DNA of 64,000 nt, taken from contig NZ_JAPEMT010000002.1 in assembly GCF_026342435.1 (NCBI RefSeq), forward strand, positions 806,001 to 870,000, in the 5' to 3' direction. The translations under genes were made by a program, and so were the position numbers. The DNA comes from Streptomyces sp. NBC_00237 (lineage in GTDB: Bacteria > Actinomycetota > Actinomycetes > Streptomycetales > Streptomycetaceae). The notes beneath the pieces were generated by a model. The model made no database searches. It saw nothing but the letters and a program-made list of their open reading frames with translations, and was not told the DNA's origin. Positions 43,229 through 51,992 of the stretch are shown here, one piece after another; position 1 is the first letter of the stretch; each line of letters starts with the position of its first letter.

Positions 43229-44146
43229 TCAGACCAGCAGGCTGCTCACCTGCCCGCTGACCCGGTCCGGAGCGGGCGCTCCGACCCAGCTCCTTCCCCG
43301 TGCCGCCGCGAGTTGCGGGCCGGTGTGGCCCGTCATCGCCCTGATCTCCCGCGTGAGATGGGATTGGTCCGAGAACCCGCATGCCTCAGCGGTTCCCGGC
43401 AGGCTCCGACCGACCTCCAGCATCGTCAGTGCTGTTCGCAGACGCATGATGCGCGCCGCGGTCTTCGCGGTCACACCGATCTGCTCCCGAAACCGGTGCT
43501 CGAACTGACGCCAGCTCCATCCCGTGCGCGCGGCGAGGTGACCGATCGGAACCGCACCGGACGTACGGCAGATCTCCTGCCACGCCCACACCACCCGAGC
43601 AGAACACACCGGGCCGACGGCCCCCCACCGGAGCAAGGCGTCATCCAGGAAGGCGAAGCGCCGCTCCCATGTCGGCATCGCGGCGAGCGAGTCACTCACC
43701 GCGGACGCGCGGTGTCCGTCGAGGAGCGACAGATCAACGTTTCGCCCGGCCCATTCGTGCATGGCCACACCGAGCAGGTTGTAGGCCGCCCAAGGAGCGA
43801 GCACGACTTCCACACCGCTGAGACGGCCATTGTGACGGCCCAACGTCGCCCGTGTCCGGACCGGTGATATCAGGGAGGAGTACGTGGTGGGCTCAGCGGT
43901 CGCGGCCGGACGCGCAGCACGGGTCGGCGGAGAGACATCGGTGAGGAGCAGCCTTCCCTCCAAGCCGAAGAGGAGCGTCACCGTACCGGTCGGAAGTTCC
44001 AGACGGCTTCGCTGCCGAGCCAGCCGCAGGTGGTACCCCCGATAGCTCAGCACTCCGGGCCTCAACCGGGGGGCCGGTAGCCTCCACGCCAGTTCCCACC
44101 CCTCGCCCCTGCTCACCTGACACTGCTGTCCGTGCGCTTCGTCCAT
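43229..44146 (-). CDS. AraC-family regulator
   Basis: 305 aa; ATG 44146 is chosen over an upstream TTG. The N-terminal 200 residues resemble the DUF6597-type ligand domain (PGVLSYRGYHLRL, TVTLLFGLEG). The C-terminus has the two AraC HTH motifs: HLAARTGWSWRQFEHRFRE and EVGRSLPGTAEACGFSDQSH with LTREIRAMTGHTG. No strong SD is seen, so translation may be leaderless or weak. Its target may be the hydrolase gene 157 nt upstream or the small secreted protein downstream; both are inferences. Confidence 0.85.
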   Translation of the reverse strand: MDEAHGQQCQVSRGEGWELAWRLPAPRLRPGVLSYRGYHLRLARQRSRLELPTGTVTLLFGLEGRLLLTDVSPPTRAARPAATAEPTTYSSLISPVRTRATLGRHNGRLSGVEVVLAPWAAYNLLGVAMHEWAGRNVDLSLLDGHRASAVSDSLAAMPTWERRFAFLDDALLRWGAVGPVCSARVVWAWQEICRTSGAVPIGHLAARTGWSWRQFEHRFREQIGVTAKTAARIMRLRTALTMLEVGRSLPGTAEACGFSDQSHLTREIRAMTGHTGPQLAAARGRSWVGAPAPDRVSGQVSSLLV

Positions 44147-44302
44147 GTCAGTTACGGTGCAGATGGCCAACGCGACTGTCTGTACGGATCCCGGACATTC
44201 CGCCCGGGCCGAGCAACCGATACGGCTGGGTGTCCTGCCTCGGCGGTGCCGTCGCGGGGCTGGGCATCTCCCCGTACGCGGCTGCGGCGCGCCGCGAGGA
44301 TC

Positions 44303-45037
44303 TCACCCTGCGGACCCGATGTCGTGGCTCGTCGCCCGTACCGCGTCCCTGATCAGGTCGGCGACCCGGGTGGGCTCGGACAGGAGGACGGCGTGGGAGG
44401 CGTCCGGAACTTCGACGACGACGGATCCGGCGCGGGCGGCGCCGAAGCGCTGGACATCGGGGCTGATCGTGCGGTCCGCACCGGCCACCAGGGCCCAGGA
44501 CGGTTTCGTCCGCCACGCCGCCTCGGACGCGGTCTCGGTGAAGGCGGCCGTGGCGAGCGGGCGTTGGGTCGCCGCCAGGACACCGGCGACGTCCTCGGGC
44601 ACGTCTGCCGCGAAGACGGCGGGAAAGGCCGTCTCCTCGATGGTGACCTCGACCGCCGAGTCGCCGTCGAGGAGCGGATACGTCCGCTCCTTCAGGTGGC
44701 CCGGCAGCGCGGACTTCGGGAAGCTCCCCTGGAGCTGGTCGAGGCTCTCGCCCTTCTGGGGCACGTAGGCGGCCACGTAGACGAGCCCCACGACGTTCTC
44801 CACGACGCCTGCCACGGTGGTCAGCGCACCGCCGTACGCATGGCCGACGAGTACGGCCGGGCCGTCGACCTGGGCCAGCACGGAGGCGAGGTAGGCGGCG
44901 TCCGACGTCAAGCCCCGCAGCGGGTTCGCCGGAGCGATGACCGGGATGCCGCTGCTCCGCAGTTCCGATATGACGCCTATCCAGCCTGTCGCGTCGGCGA
45001 AGGCACCGTGCACGAGGACGACGGTGGGGTTGGTCAT
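44303..45037 (-). CDS. Alpha/beta hydrolase lacking the nucleophile serine
   Basis: 244 aa with VVLVHGAFADATGW at the start, the family layout of small Streptomyces esterase-like proteins. The nucleophile elbow reads LVGHAYGGALT: Ala stands where its paralogue at 60245 has Ser (LVGHSYGG). The codon at this place is GCG. The late catalytic region DASHAVLLSEP keeps His. The loss suggests a binding or regulatory role, or a recently lost activity. It lies between two AraC genes, and the gene upstream is the AraC protein at 45100. Confidence 0.85.
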   Translation of the reverse strand: MTNPTVVLVHGAFADATGWIGVISELRSSGIPVIAPANPLRGLTSDAAYLASVLAQVDGPAVLVGHAYGGALTTVAGVVENVVGLVYVAAYVPQKGESLDQLQGSFPKSALPGHLKERTYPLLDGDSAVEVTIEETAFPAVFAADVPEDVAGVLAATQRPLATAAFTETASEAAWRTKPSWALVAGADRTISPDVQRFGAARAGSVVVEVPDASHAVLLSEPTRVADLIRDAVRATSHDIGSAG

Positions 45038-45099
45038 GCGAGTTCTCTTCTCGGTGTCGGGCCACGTGGGGGACGGCGTCACGACGGCGCGCACGCCTC

Positions 45100-46011
45100 T
45101 CAGCGCCTTCGCTCGTCCGGGGCACCGGCAGGCGTCGTCGCGAAGGCCGAGGTCGCCAGCGCCTGCCACTCGCTGGGGCTCATGCCGTAGGCCCCGCGGA
45201 ACGTGCGGCTGAAGTGCAAGGGGCTGCTGAAGCCCCAGCGGTGGGCGACCGCGGCCATGGTGACCCGCCGGTGGGAGCGGCCCAGTTCGAGTCGGCAGAA
45301 GGCGAGCCTGCGCTGCCGCACCCACTGGCTCACCGTGCTGCCGTCGTTCTGGAAGAGCTTCTGCAGGTACCGGACGGAGATGTGGTGGGCGCGTGCGATC
45401 GACTCCGGTGAGAGGTCCTGGTCCATCAGGTGCTCTTCGATGTAGCCGTGGATGCGGGACAGCATCTCGTTGACGGCACCGGACGCGTCGTCGGCCTCGT
45501 CCGTGGTGTCCGCTTCGAGGAGTTCCATGACCAGGACGGAGAGGAGGTGTACGGCCGTCCTGGCGCGCCGGTCCCCGATCGTGGACCGGCGGAACTCCGC
45601 CTCGGCGGCGAGCGCGGTCAGGAAGCCGGACGCCAGCGCCCCGATCCCCTCCCCGCCGCGTACGGGGACGCCGAGCACCTGGTTCAGTTCCGGCTCCGTG
45701 ACGCCCAGATAGCACCGGGGGACGCGGAAGAAGATCATCCGGCAGTCCTCGCCGAACCGCAGCAGGTGCTGTCGGGCCGGGTCGCAGAAGACCAGGTCGT
45801 TCGGCTCCAACAGGGTCGTGGCCCGCTCGTGGACGACGGTGACGCGCCCACGGACGTGGACGCCGAGGTAGACGTGGTTCCGGTCGTTCGTGTCCGGCAT
45901 CTCGGAGAGCATCTGGACCAGCCACCCCGAGCGCGGGGAGGGGGGCGGGGTCGGATCGGTCGCCTGCCGGGGCGCCCGTTCGGGGGCACGGGACATCAGT
46001 GTGAGGGGCAT
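45100..46011 (-). CDS. AraC-family regulator (cupin type)
   Basis: 303 aa; ATG 46011, with a later ATG five codons on as an alternative. The N-terminus holds an AraC_binding_2-like cupin (RVTVVHERATTLLEPNDLVFCDPARQ), and the C-terminus has the HTH pair SPESIARAHHISVRYLQKLF and TMAAVAHRWGFSSPLHFSR with GMSPSEW. It is followed by the hydrolase at 44303, and the active alpha/beta hydrolase at 46054 lies directly upstream on the same strand, so it may control one or both. Confidence 0.87.
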   Translation of the reverse strand: MPLTLMSRAPERAPRQATDPTPPPSPRSGWLVQMLSEMPDTNDRNHVYLGVHVRGRVTVVHERATTLLEPNDLVFCDPARQHLLRFGEDCRMIFFRVPRCYLGVTEPELNQVLGVPVRGGEGIGALASGFLTALAAEAEFRRSTIGDRRARTAVHLLSVLVMELLEADTTDEADDASGAVNEMLSRIHGYIEEHLMDQDLSPESIARAHHISVRYLQKLFQNDGSTVSQWVRQRRLAFCRLELGRSHRRVTMAAVAHRWGFSSPLHFSRTFRGAYGMSPSEWQALATSAFATTPAGAPDERRR

Positions 46012-46053
46012 GGGGGGTTCCTGGCCGTAGGTACGTGCGGGTGGAGGGCGGAT

Positions 46054-46905
46054 TCACGCCCCGTTCGCCGGCTCCTCGGCCAGGAACTTCTCCACCACGG
46101 CGTTGAAGGCGGGCGGGTTCTCCAGGAAGGGGAAGTGCGAGCTCGCCACGTCGGAGGCGAAGACGTGCAGGCGTGCGCCGGGAATCCGCTCGGCGACGAA
46201 GGCTTGCGAATCGGGGTGCACATGGCTTCCCTCACAGCCGATCACCAGGGTCGGTACGTCGATCCGGGGAAGCACGTCGCGCCAGTCCTGCGCGCAGTGG
46301 TCGAACAGGAGCGGTACGCCCGCGTGGGCGGGGGTCGACCGGATCTCCTCGTCGACGAAGGCCAGCACCTCGGGGTCGGGCTCGCCGGAGAACATGCCGC
46401 GCACGAAGTCGGCGCGGACCGTGTCGCCCTCCGGCCCCGCGAGTGCCGCACCCAGGTACAGCAGCCCCGACACGTCGAAGATGGCACCGCAGTCCCGCTG
46501 TTCGCGCTCGGTCATCCAGGGCACGGCGGCGACCGCCGCGGGCTGGTCGACGGCGACGAACCGCCGGATCCGTCCGGTCCCGTACTGGTCGATGAAGCTC
46601 CACCACACCGAGACGCCCATGGACCAGCCCAGTGCGTCGAAACGGCCGAGACCGAGATGGTCGACGAGTTCGAGCACGTCGCGGGAGAGCCGGGCGATGC
46701 GGTAGCCGTGACGCGGCTTGCCGGACTTGCCGTGGCCGCGGAGGTCGACGGTGACGACGCGCCTGCCGGGCGCCAGCCCCTCGGCCTGGTGGCGGAACAT
46801 CGCCTGCGTCTGCCCCCAGCCGTGCAGCATCACCAGCGGAACGCCCTCGCCGCCGGTGTCCTGGTACGCGAGCCGTGCGCCGTCCGTCGTGATCAGTTCT
46901 TTCAT
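46054..46905 (-). CDS. Alpha/beta hydrolase
   Basis: 283 aa. Motifs: LVMLHGWGQTQAMF (oxyanion hole), VDLRGHGKSGKP, nucleophile elbow ALGWSMGVSVWW (Ser), an acid in the LVIGCEGSHVHPD region and SSHFPFLENP with the late His. The cap domain contains AVDQPAAVAAVPW. It is of the non-heme haloperoxidase/lactonase-like group; the substrate is unknown. It lies 42 nt before the AraC gene and 139 nt after the PucR gene. Confidence 0.85.
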   Translation of the reverse strand: MKELITTDGARLAYQDTGGEGVPLVMLHGWGQTQAMFRHQAEGLAPGRRVVTVDLRGHGKSGKPRHGYRIARLSRDVLELVDHLGLGRFDALGWSMGVSVWWSFIDQYGTGRIRRFVAVDQPAAVAAVPWMTEREQRDCGAIFDVSGLLYLGAALAGPEGDTVRADFVRGMFSGEPDPEVLAFVDEEIRSTPAHAGVPLLFDHCAQDWRDVLPRIDVPTLVIGCEGSHVHPDSQAFVAERIPGARLHVFASDVASSHFPFLENPPAFNAVVEKFLAEEPANGA

Positions 46906-47044
46906 GACCTCTCCCCTGGTCAGAGGCGGTATGTCGATCTCCGCCCGTCCCGAACATCATCGAATGGGGCCCGCCGCCCGCACCACCGCGAGCTGTAGGA
47001 ATCGGGCCGTGAATCCTTCTCGCTTTGTCGAAGGGAGTCCCTGC

Positions 47045-48292
47045 TCAGAGAGCCCCTTCGGTGCTCGGGGCGAGGAGTTCCTCGATCCTGAGGCCGAGGT
47101 GCAGCGTGAGCCGGTGGGCGCCGTCGTCGAGGTCGAGTCCGGTGATCTCCTGGATCTGGCGCAGGCGGTAGTAGAGCGAGGTGCGGTGGATTCCCAGCGC
47201 GTCCGCGGTCCGGGGAATCGATCCCGCGTGTTCGAGGAACGAGCGCAGGGTGTCCCGCAGCCGGTCGCCGCCGTGCGTGCCGCTCAGGGTGCGCAGCGGC
47301 TTCGGGACCAACGACGCGTTCAGGGCGTGCTCGGGGAGCTGGAACAGCACCGCGAGCTCCCCGAGCAGCTCCCAGTCCCCGGCGCCCTTCAGGCTGGGCA
47401 GTCGGCGTGCCGCACGTGCCGCCACGAGTGCCTGCTCGTACGACGTCCAGGCGTCGTCCGGGCTGGGGTGGCGACCGCCGACGCCGATCACGGGGTCCGC
47501 CGACGGGCCCAGGAAGGTGCGGAGTTCGTCCAGGATGCGGGCGGACTGCGCGGTGACTTCGTCCTGGCCCGGCGGGCGGTCGCGCAGCTGGAGCAAGGTC
47601 GCCCGCTCCTTGCCGATCGCCAGGAGGCCCTGGGCCGAACGCGTCTGCCGCAACCCCTCCAGCGCCCCCCACAGAGCCGCCTCGGACTGCCGTACGAGCT
47701 CGGTCGCGCAGCTCAGCCGGACGACGGTGACCAGGACGTGCTCGGCCGCTCCGAGCAGTCCGAGTTCCTTGCCCCGCCGCCGTGCGGTGGTGCGGGCGGC
47801 GACGTCGGCGGCGACGAGTTCCAGGACGAGGTCCTGCTCGTCGGCCTTGCGGGTGTCGGTGGCGATGCGCTCTCCGTGCATCTGGGCGGCCATGGCATCC
47901 GCGGCCCGGGCGATGGCACGGGTCTCGTGCTCGGCGAGCGTCTTCTCGGGCACGACCACCACGAGCAGACCGAGGAGGTGCCCGCGCTCGCGCAGGGGCA
48001 CGACGTAACGGGGCAGCAGTCCGAGATCGTCACGTCCTTCGATGAATCCCGCCCGGGGCCACTGGGTCACGCCCTGGGCGAGGACGTAGCGGATGGTCGC
48101 GTTGTCGGCGCGGCCCTGCAACAGGGTGCCGATGCGGACCGGGTCCTCGTCGCCGAAGTGGCGGCTCGTGCAGACCATGCGCACCAGCGGGTCGTCCACG
48201 GCGACCGACCGGCCGAGCCGCTCCGCGAGCTCGTCGACGAGCGCCTGGAGCTCGGGGCTGCCGGGACGGGCTCGCTGGAGCCTTGCGGTCAT
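47045..48292 (-). CDS. PucR/CdaR-type transcriptional regulator
   Basis: 415 aa. The middle GGDEF-like region (HVLVTVVRLSCATELVRQSE) leads to the C-terminal HTH_30: RFLEH-type start, SIPRTADALGIHRTSLYYRLRQ and the terminal LTLHLGLRIEELL. The N-terminus is a GAF-like sensor. PucR-type proteins activate catabolic operons. Neighbours include the active hydrolase downstream on the same strand, which may be the target. Confidence 0.88.
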   Translation of the reverse strand: MTARLQRARPGSPELQALVDELAERLGRSVAVDDPLVRMVCTSRHFGDEDPVRIGTLLQGRADNATIRYVLAQGVTQWPRAGFIEGRDDLGLLPRYVVPLRERGHLLGLLVVVVPEKTLAEHETRAIARAADAMAAQMHGERIATDTRKADEQDLVLELVAADVAARTTARRRGKELGLLGAAEHVLVTVVRLSCATELVRQSEAALWGALEGLRQTRSAQGLLAIGKERATLLQLRDRPPGQDEVTAQSARILDELRTFLGPSADPVIGVGGRHPSPDDAWTSYEQALVAARAARRLPSLKGAGDWELLGELAVLFQLPEHALNASLVPKPLRTLSGTHGGDRLRDTLRSFLEHAGSIPRTADALGIHRTSLYYRLRQIQEITGLDLDDGAHRLTLHLGLRIEELLAPSTEGAL

Positions 48293-48429
48293 GCGCTGTT
48301 CCTCTTTCGATCAACGGTTCCCCGCGGACTTCTCCCTTCCGCGGCTCTTGATCATTCTGAGGAAGCGACGGCGTCGGCACATCGCACGAATCGTCCATTG
48401 CCCGGCCCCCCACGGGGGATACGAAGCGA

Positions 48430-51258
48430 CTACTCTCCGCTGTCACGGTGCTTCACCAGCCGGGTCAGCTCCCCGCGCGAGGTGAGGTCCAGCTTGGTGA
48501 AGGCCCGGCGCAGGTGCGAGCCCACCGTGTGCGGCGAGAGGGAGAGGTGCTCGGCCACCTGCCGGTTGGTCAGCCCCCGGGCCACCAGCCGTACCACCCG
48601 GATCTCCGCGGCCGTCAGCTCGGGCCATGCGGCGGACAGTCCGGGCGTCGAGGGCCTGCGGCGGACACCGGCGGCCCGCAGGCGACGGCTGACGCGAGCG
48701 ACGTCCCGCTCGGCGCCCGCCCGCGCGTAGAGCGCGCGGGCCCTGTCGTAGTACGGCACCGCTTCGGACGTACGGGTGGCCGCCAGCTTGCGTCCGGCGT
48801 CCTCCAGCGCCGACGCCCTGGCCAGCGGCCTGGGGCAGTCCTCGTACAGCCGGACGGCACGTACGAGAGCGGCGAGGTCGTTGTCGAGGAGCCCCCGGGC
48901 GTGCGCGGCGGTCGCGGCGAGGAACGTGAGGCCGGGGTTGAGCACGGCCAGCCGCTCGGCCAGGGCCACTGCCTGCGCGGCCCGTTCGTGCGCGCCCGCG
49001 CGCAGCGCCAGGCGGACGAGGACCGGGGCGTCGGCGGGGTCGACCAGTCCCGCGTAGGCCGGCCGGTCCTCGGCGGGCGAGGTCATCACCTCGTCGAGTT
49101 CGGCCATGGCACGGTCGGGCCGGCCTTCGGAGTCGGCCAGCAGCGCCAGCATCCAGGCACCGAACTGCCGGACGACGGGTGCGCCGTCGCTCCGCATCCG
49201 CCTCGCCTCAGCCGCGTACACCCGTGCGGTCGGCCGGTCGCCGGTATGGAGGGCCACGCGCATCATCACGTACCGGAGGGTGACGTCGGCGAAATTGCCC
49301 GGGGCGAGATCGCCGTCCGTCGCGGACGCGGCTTCGGCGTCGGCCCTGGCGTCCGCCAGCCGTCCGGCCTCCAGGAGGATGCGGGAGCGGGTCATGAGCC
49401 ACATCCGGGTGGCCGCCGTACGGCCCTGCTCCCCGGTGATCCGGATGCCTTCCTCCGTGGCGGCGAGCGCCTGTGCCGGGCGTCCGGTGGTGTTCGACAG
49501 GAGGGCGTGCCACAGGGCCTCCGGAACCCACAGCGAGGTGCTGACGCCCAGGGCGTCGGCCAGCGCGGCGGCCCGCTCGGCCTGCCGGAACGCCTCTTCC
49601 AGGTCCATGCGGTGGAAACTCGCGGCCGACCGGACCGTCGTCAGCGTGGCCTCGGCGGAGCGGTCCCCCGCTGCCGCCGCCGTCTCCCACGCCTCCTCGG
49701 CGACCTGCTCGGCCGCCGCGTGCTCGCCCGCCATCGACAGGCCGACGGCGAGCATGGCGAGCAGCCGCCCCCGCACGTCCACGGGTGCGCCCGGCAGTGC
49801 CGCCCCGGCGCGGGCCTGGCGGACCGCCTCGGAGAAGTCGAACGGTACGGCGGCGCGGGCCAGGGCGAGGCGTACGCGCGCCTCGTCCCCGGGGCCGAGA
49901 ACGCCGGTCGCCAGGGCGGAGGTGCCCAGCTCGCGCGCCTGGGCTGCCCGGCCCGTCTGCCAGAGCAGCGGGATCGTCTCGGCGATGATCCTCGGTCGCT
50001 CCGGAGCGACCGCCGTGGTGAGTTCCAGGGCCTTGAGGCTGTGTTCCGCGGCGGGTCCGGGAGCGGTGGCCGCGAGGTCCGCCGAGGCGGTGCGCAGCCG
50101 GTCGGCCTCCGCCGCGTCTCTCGCTCTCCCGGCCTGCGCCGCGTCTGCGGGTCCCGCTCCCCCGGTCTGAGCGCGCAGGGCCTGAGCGCTCAGAGCCTGA
50201 CGCAGGGGCAGCGGAAGACCGGCTTCCACCGCCTCGCGGATCAGGTCGTGGCGGAAGGCGAGGCGTTCGCCGCTCTCGGTGAGCAGATCGGCGTCGAGGG
50301 ATTCCCGTACCGCGGTGATGAGCGCCGCCGATGACCTGCCGAGGAGGTCGGCCAGCAGCGCGACGGTGACCGGGCCGCCCACGACGGCCGCCGTCTGCAC
50401 CAGCTCCCTCGCCTCGTCGGAGAGCTGGCCGAGACGGCGTGTGACGGAGGGGAGTTCCCGTGGGGCGGGTGGCCCGCTCGGCAGCCCGGCCGTGCCGTTC
50501 TCCGTCGTCACGGCCTCCCCCAGCGGGCCGAGCAGCTCGATCAGCAACTGCGGCACTCCTTCGGCGCGGCGGGCGACGCGCAGGACGTCCGGGTCGGGAG
50601 CGCCGCCGAGGGCGTCCTCGGTGATCCGTGCGGTAGCCCGGTCGTCCAGCGCGCCCAGCGCCAGCTCGTGTGCGCCCGCCCGGCGGATGCGGTCCAGGGT
50701 CGTGCGCACTCCCGACGGCACGCTGCCGCCGCGCACGGCGACCAGCCACAGAATGGCGTGCGACGAGAGCCCGGCCGCGAGGGTGTTGAAGGTGAGGAGG
50801 GTCAGGTCGTCGCACCACTGGAGGTCGTCGAGGACGACGAGCAGGGGGCCGTTGCGGGCCGTCTCCCGCAGGCGGTCCCCCAGTTCCTGGAGCAGCCAGA
50901 AGCGCTGGCCGGGCGTCGTGGCGAGGTCCCGGAGACGGACGGCGCCCGACAGCGGTTCCGCGCCGGAGAGCAGCCCGTCGAGGAGCGGGCCGAGGGGTAC
51001 GAACTGTTCGTCGGGGTCCGCCGCTCCCTCGAACACCCTCACCCCGCGCCGCCGCGCGGAGGCCGCGGCCTCCGCGAGGAGCCTGGACCTGCCGATGCCG
51101 ACGGGGCCTTCGACGCGGACGATCCCGCCTTCGCCCCGGTCGAGCGCGTCGAGCCGCCCCTCGATGAACGCCAGTTCGGCGTCCCTGCCCCGGAAGGGTG
51201 TCCGCACGCCGTCGGGTTCCCCGGACGCGGTCCTTGTGATCACTCGGTTCACGCTCAT
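48430..51258 (-). CDS. LAL-type LuxR regulator with altered Walker A
   Basis: 942 aa: an AAA ATPase domain (about residues 25-260), TPR-like helices, and a C-terminal LuxR HTH: AEIRVVRLVARGLTNRQVAEHL and SPHTVGSHLRRAFTKLDL. The Walker A is GPVGIGRSRLL: the invariant Lys is Arg. Walker B is VVLDDLQWCDD. Such a change usually lowers ATP hydrolysis but can permit binding. It is divergent from no close target; the FMN-reductase/flavin monooxygenase pair lies immediately upstream on the same strand. Confidence 0.88.
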   Translation of the reverse strand: MSVNRVITRTASGEPDGVRTPFRGRDAELAFIEGRLDALDRGEGGIVRVEGPVGIGRSRLLAEAAASARRRGVRVFEGAADPDEQFVPLGPLLDGLLSGAEPLSGAVRLRDLATTPGQRFWLLQELGDRLRETARNGPLLVVLDDLQWCDDLTLLTFNTLAAGLSSHAILWLVAVRGGSVPSGVRTTLDRIRRAGAHELALGALDDRATARITEDALGGAPDPDVLRVARRAEGVPQLLIELLGPLGEAVTTENGTAGLPSGPPAPRELPSVTRRLGQLSDEARELVQTAAVVGGPVTVALLADLLGRSSAALITAVRESLDADLLTESGERLAFRHDLIREAVEAGLPLPLRQALSAQALRAQTGGAGPADAAQAGRARDAAEADRLRTASADLAATAPGPAAEHSLKALELTTAVAPERPRIIAETIPLLWQTGRAAQARELGTSALATGVLGPGDEARVRLALARAAVPFDFSEAVRQARAGAALPGAPVDVRGRLLAMLAVGLSMAGEHAAAEQVAEEAWETAAAAGDRSAEATLTTVRSAASFHRMDLEEAFRQAERAAALADALGVSTSLWVPEALWHALLSNTTGRPAQALAATEEGIRITGEQGRTAATRMWLMTRSRILLEAGRLADARADAEAASATDGDLAPGNFADVTLRYVMMRVALHTGDRPTARVYAAEARRMRSDGAPVVRQFGAWMLALLADSEGRPDRAMAELDEVMTSPAEDRPAYAGLVDPADAPVLVRLALRAGAHERAAQAVALAERLAVLNPGLTFLAATAAHARGLLDNDLAALVRAVRLYEDCPRPLARASALEDAGRKLAATRTSEAVPYYDRARALYARAGAERDVARVSRRLRAAGVRRRPSTPGLSAAWPELTAAEIRVVRLVARGLTNRQVAEHLSLSPHTVGSHLRRAFTKLDLTSRGELTRLVKHRDSGE

Positions 51259-51356
51259 ACGGCGGAACAGTATGAAGCACGGGAGCCGTCCCGCCGTCGC
51301 CCGGCCCAGGTGCCTGTCTCGTCGCCCGGCCCAGGGGCCTGGCCCAGGGGCCCCTC

Positions 51357-51992
51357 TCAGTCGAAGCGCAGGTCGGCGAGTTGCCGTTCGAGGACGGTGA
51401 CGTCGTCCTGCCGGACGGTGACGTCGTCCTGCGGCTCCGTACCGGCCGGGCGGGCCGCCATCAGCGCGGCGAGCTCGACGCCCGCCCGGCGGACGCGGCC
51501 CGGCAGGCCGTCGGTGTACGTGTCCGCGCCAGAGCCCCAGTCCTCGGAGGCGGCGAACACGGCGGTGGGGACGACGACGGCGCGGAGGTACGCGAAGAGC
51601 GGGCGCACGGCGTGGTCGAGGACCAGCGAGTGGCGGGCGGTACCGCCCGTCGCCGCGATCAGGACCGGCTTGCCGGAGAGGGCGTCCGGATCGATCACGT
51701 CGAAGAAGGACTTGAAGAGACCGCTGTAGGAGGCCGCGAACACGGGCGTCACGACGATCAGGCCGTCGGTCGCCGTCACCGCGTCGATCGCGGTGCTCAG
51801 CCGGGGCGGCGGAAACCCGGTCACGAGGTGGTTGGCGATGTCACCGGCCAGTTCCCGCAGCTCCACGACCTCGGTCGACGGCGCCTGCCCCCGGGCGGCG
51901 AGTTCGTCGCGGGCCGCCTCGGTCAGCCGGTCCGCGAGCAGGCGGGTGGAGGAAGGGGTGCTCAGCCCGGCTGAGACGACGGTCAGCTTCAT
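51357..51992 (-). CDS. NADPH-dependent FMN reductase (CE1759 type)
   Basis: 211 aa flavodoxin-like reductase. MKLTVVSAGLSTPSSTRLLAD forms the first strand and phosphate loop, TPVFAASYSGLFKSFFDVID the FMN-binding middle, and ATGGTARHSLVLDHAVRPLF the CE1759-type signature. The gene overlaps the LLM oxidoreductase by ATGA (51989-51992), so the two form a two-component system: this enzyme supplies reduced FMN and the next uses it. Tandem VRQDDVTV repeats lie near the C-terminus. Confidence 0.9.
   Translation of the reverse strand: MKLTVVSAGLSTPSSTRLLADRLTEAARDELAARGQAPSTEVVELRELAGDIANHLVTGFPPPRLSTAIDAVTATDGLIVVTPVFAASYSGLFKSFFDVIDPDALSGKPVLIAATGGTARHSLVLDHAVRPLFAYLRAVVVPTAVFAASEDWGSGADTYTDGLPGRVRRAGVELAALMAARPAGTEPQDDVTVRQDDVTVLERQLADLRFD

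Noticed and set aside
48309..48353. Operator between the PucR and LAL genes
   Set aside because: GATCAA...TTGATC with an inner CCGCGG pair looks palindromic, but the spacing is irregular and it could be an ordinary terminator of the LAL gene.
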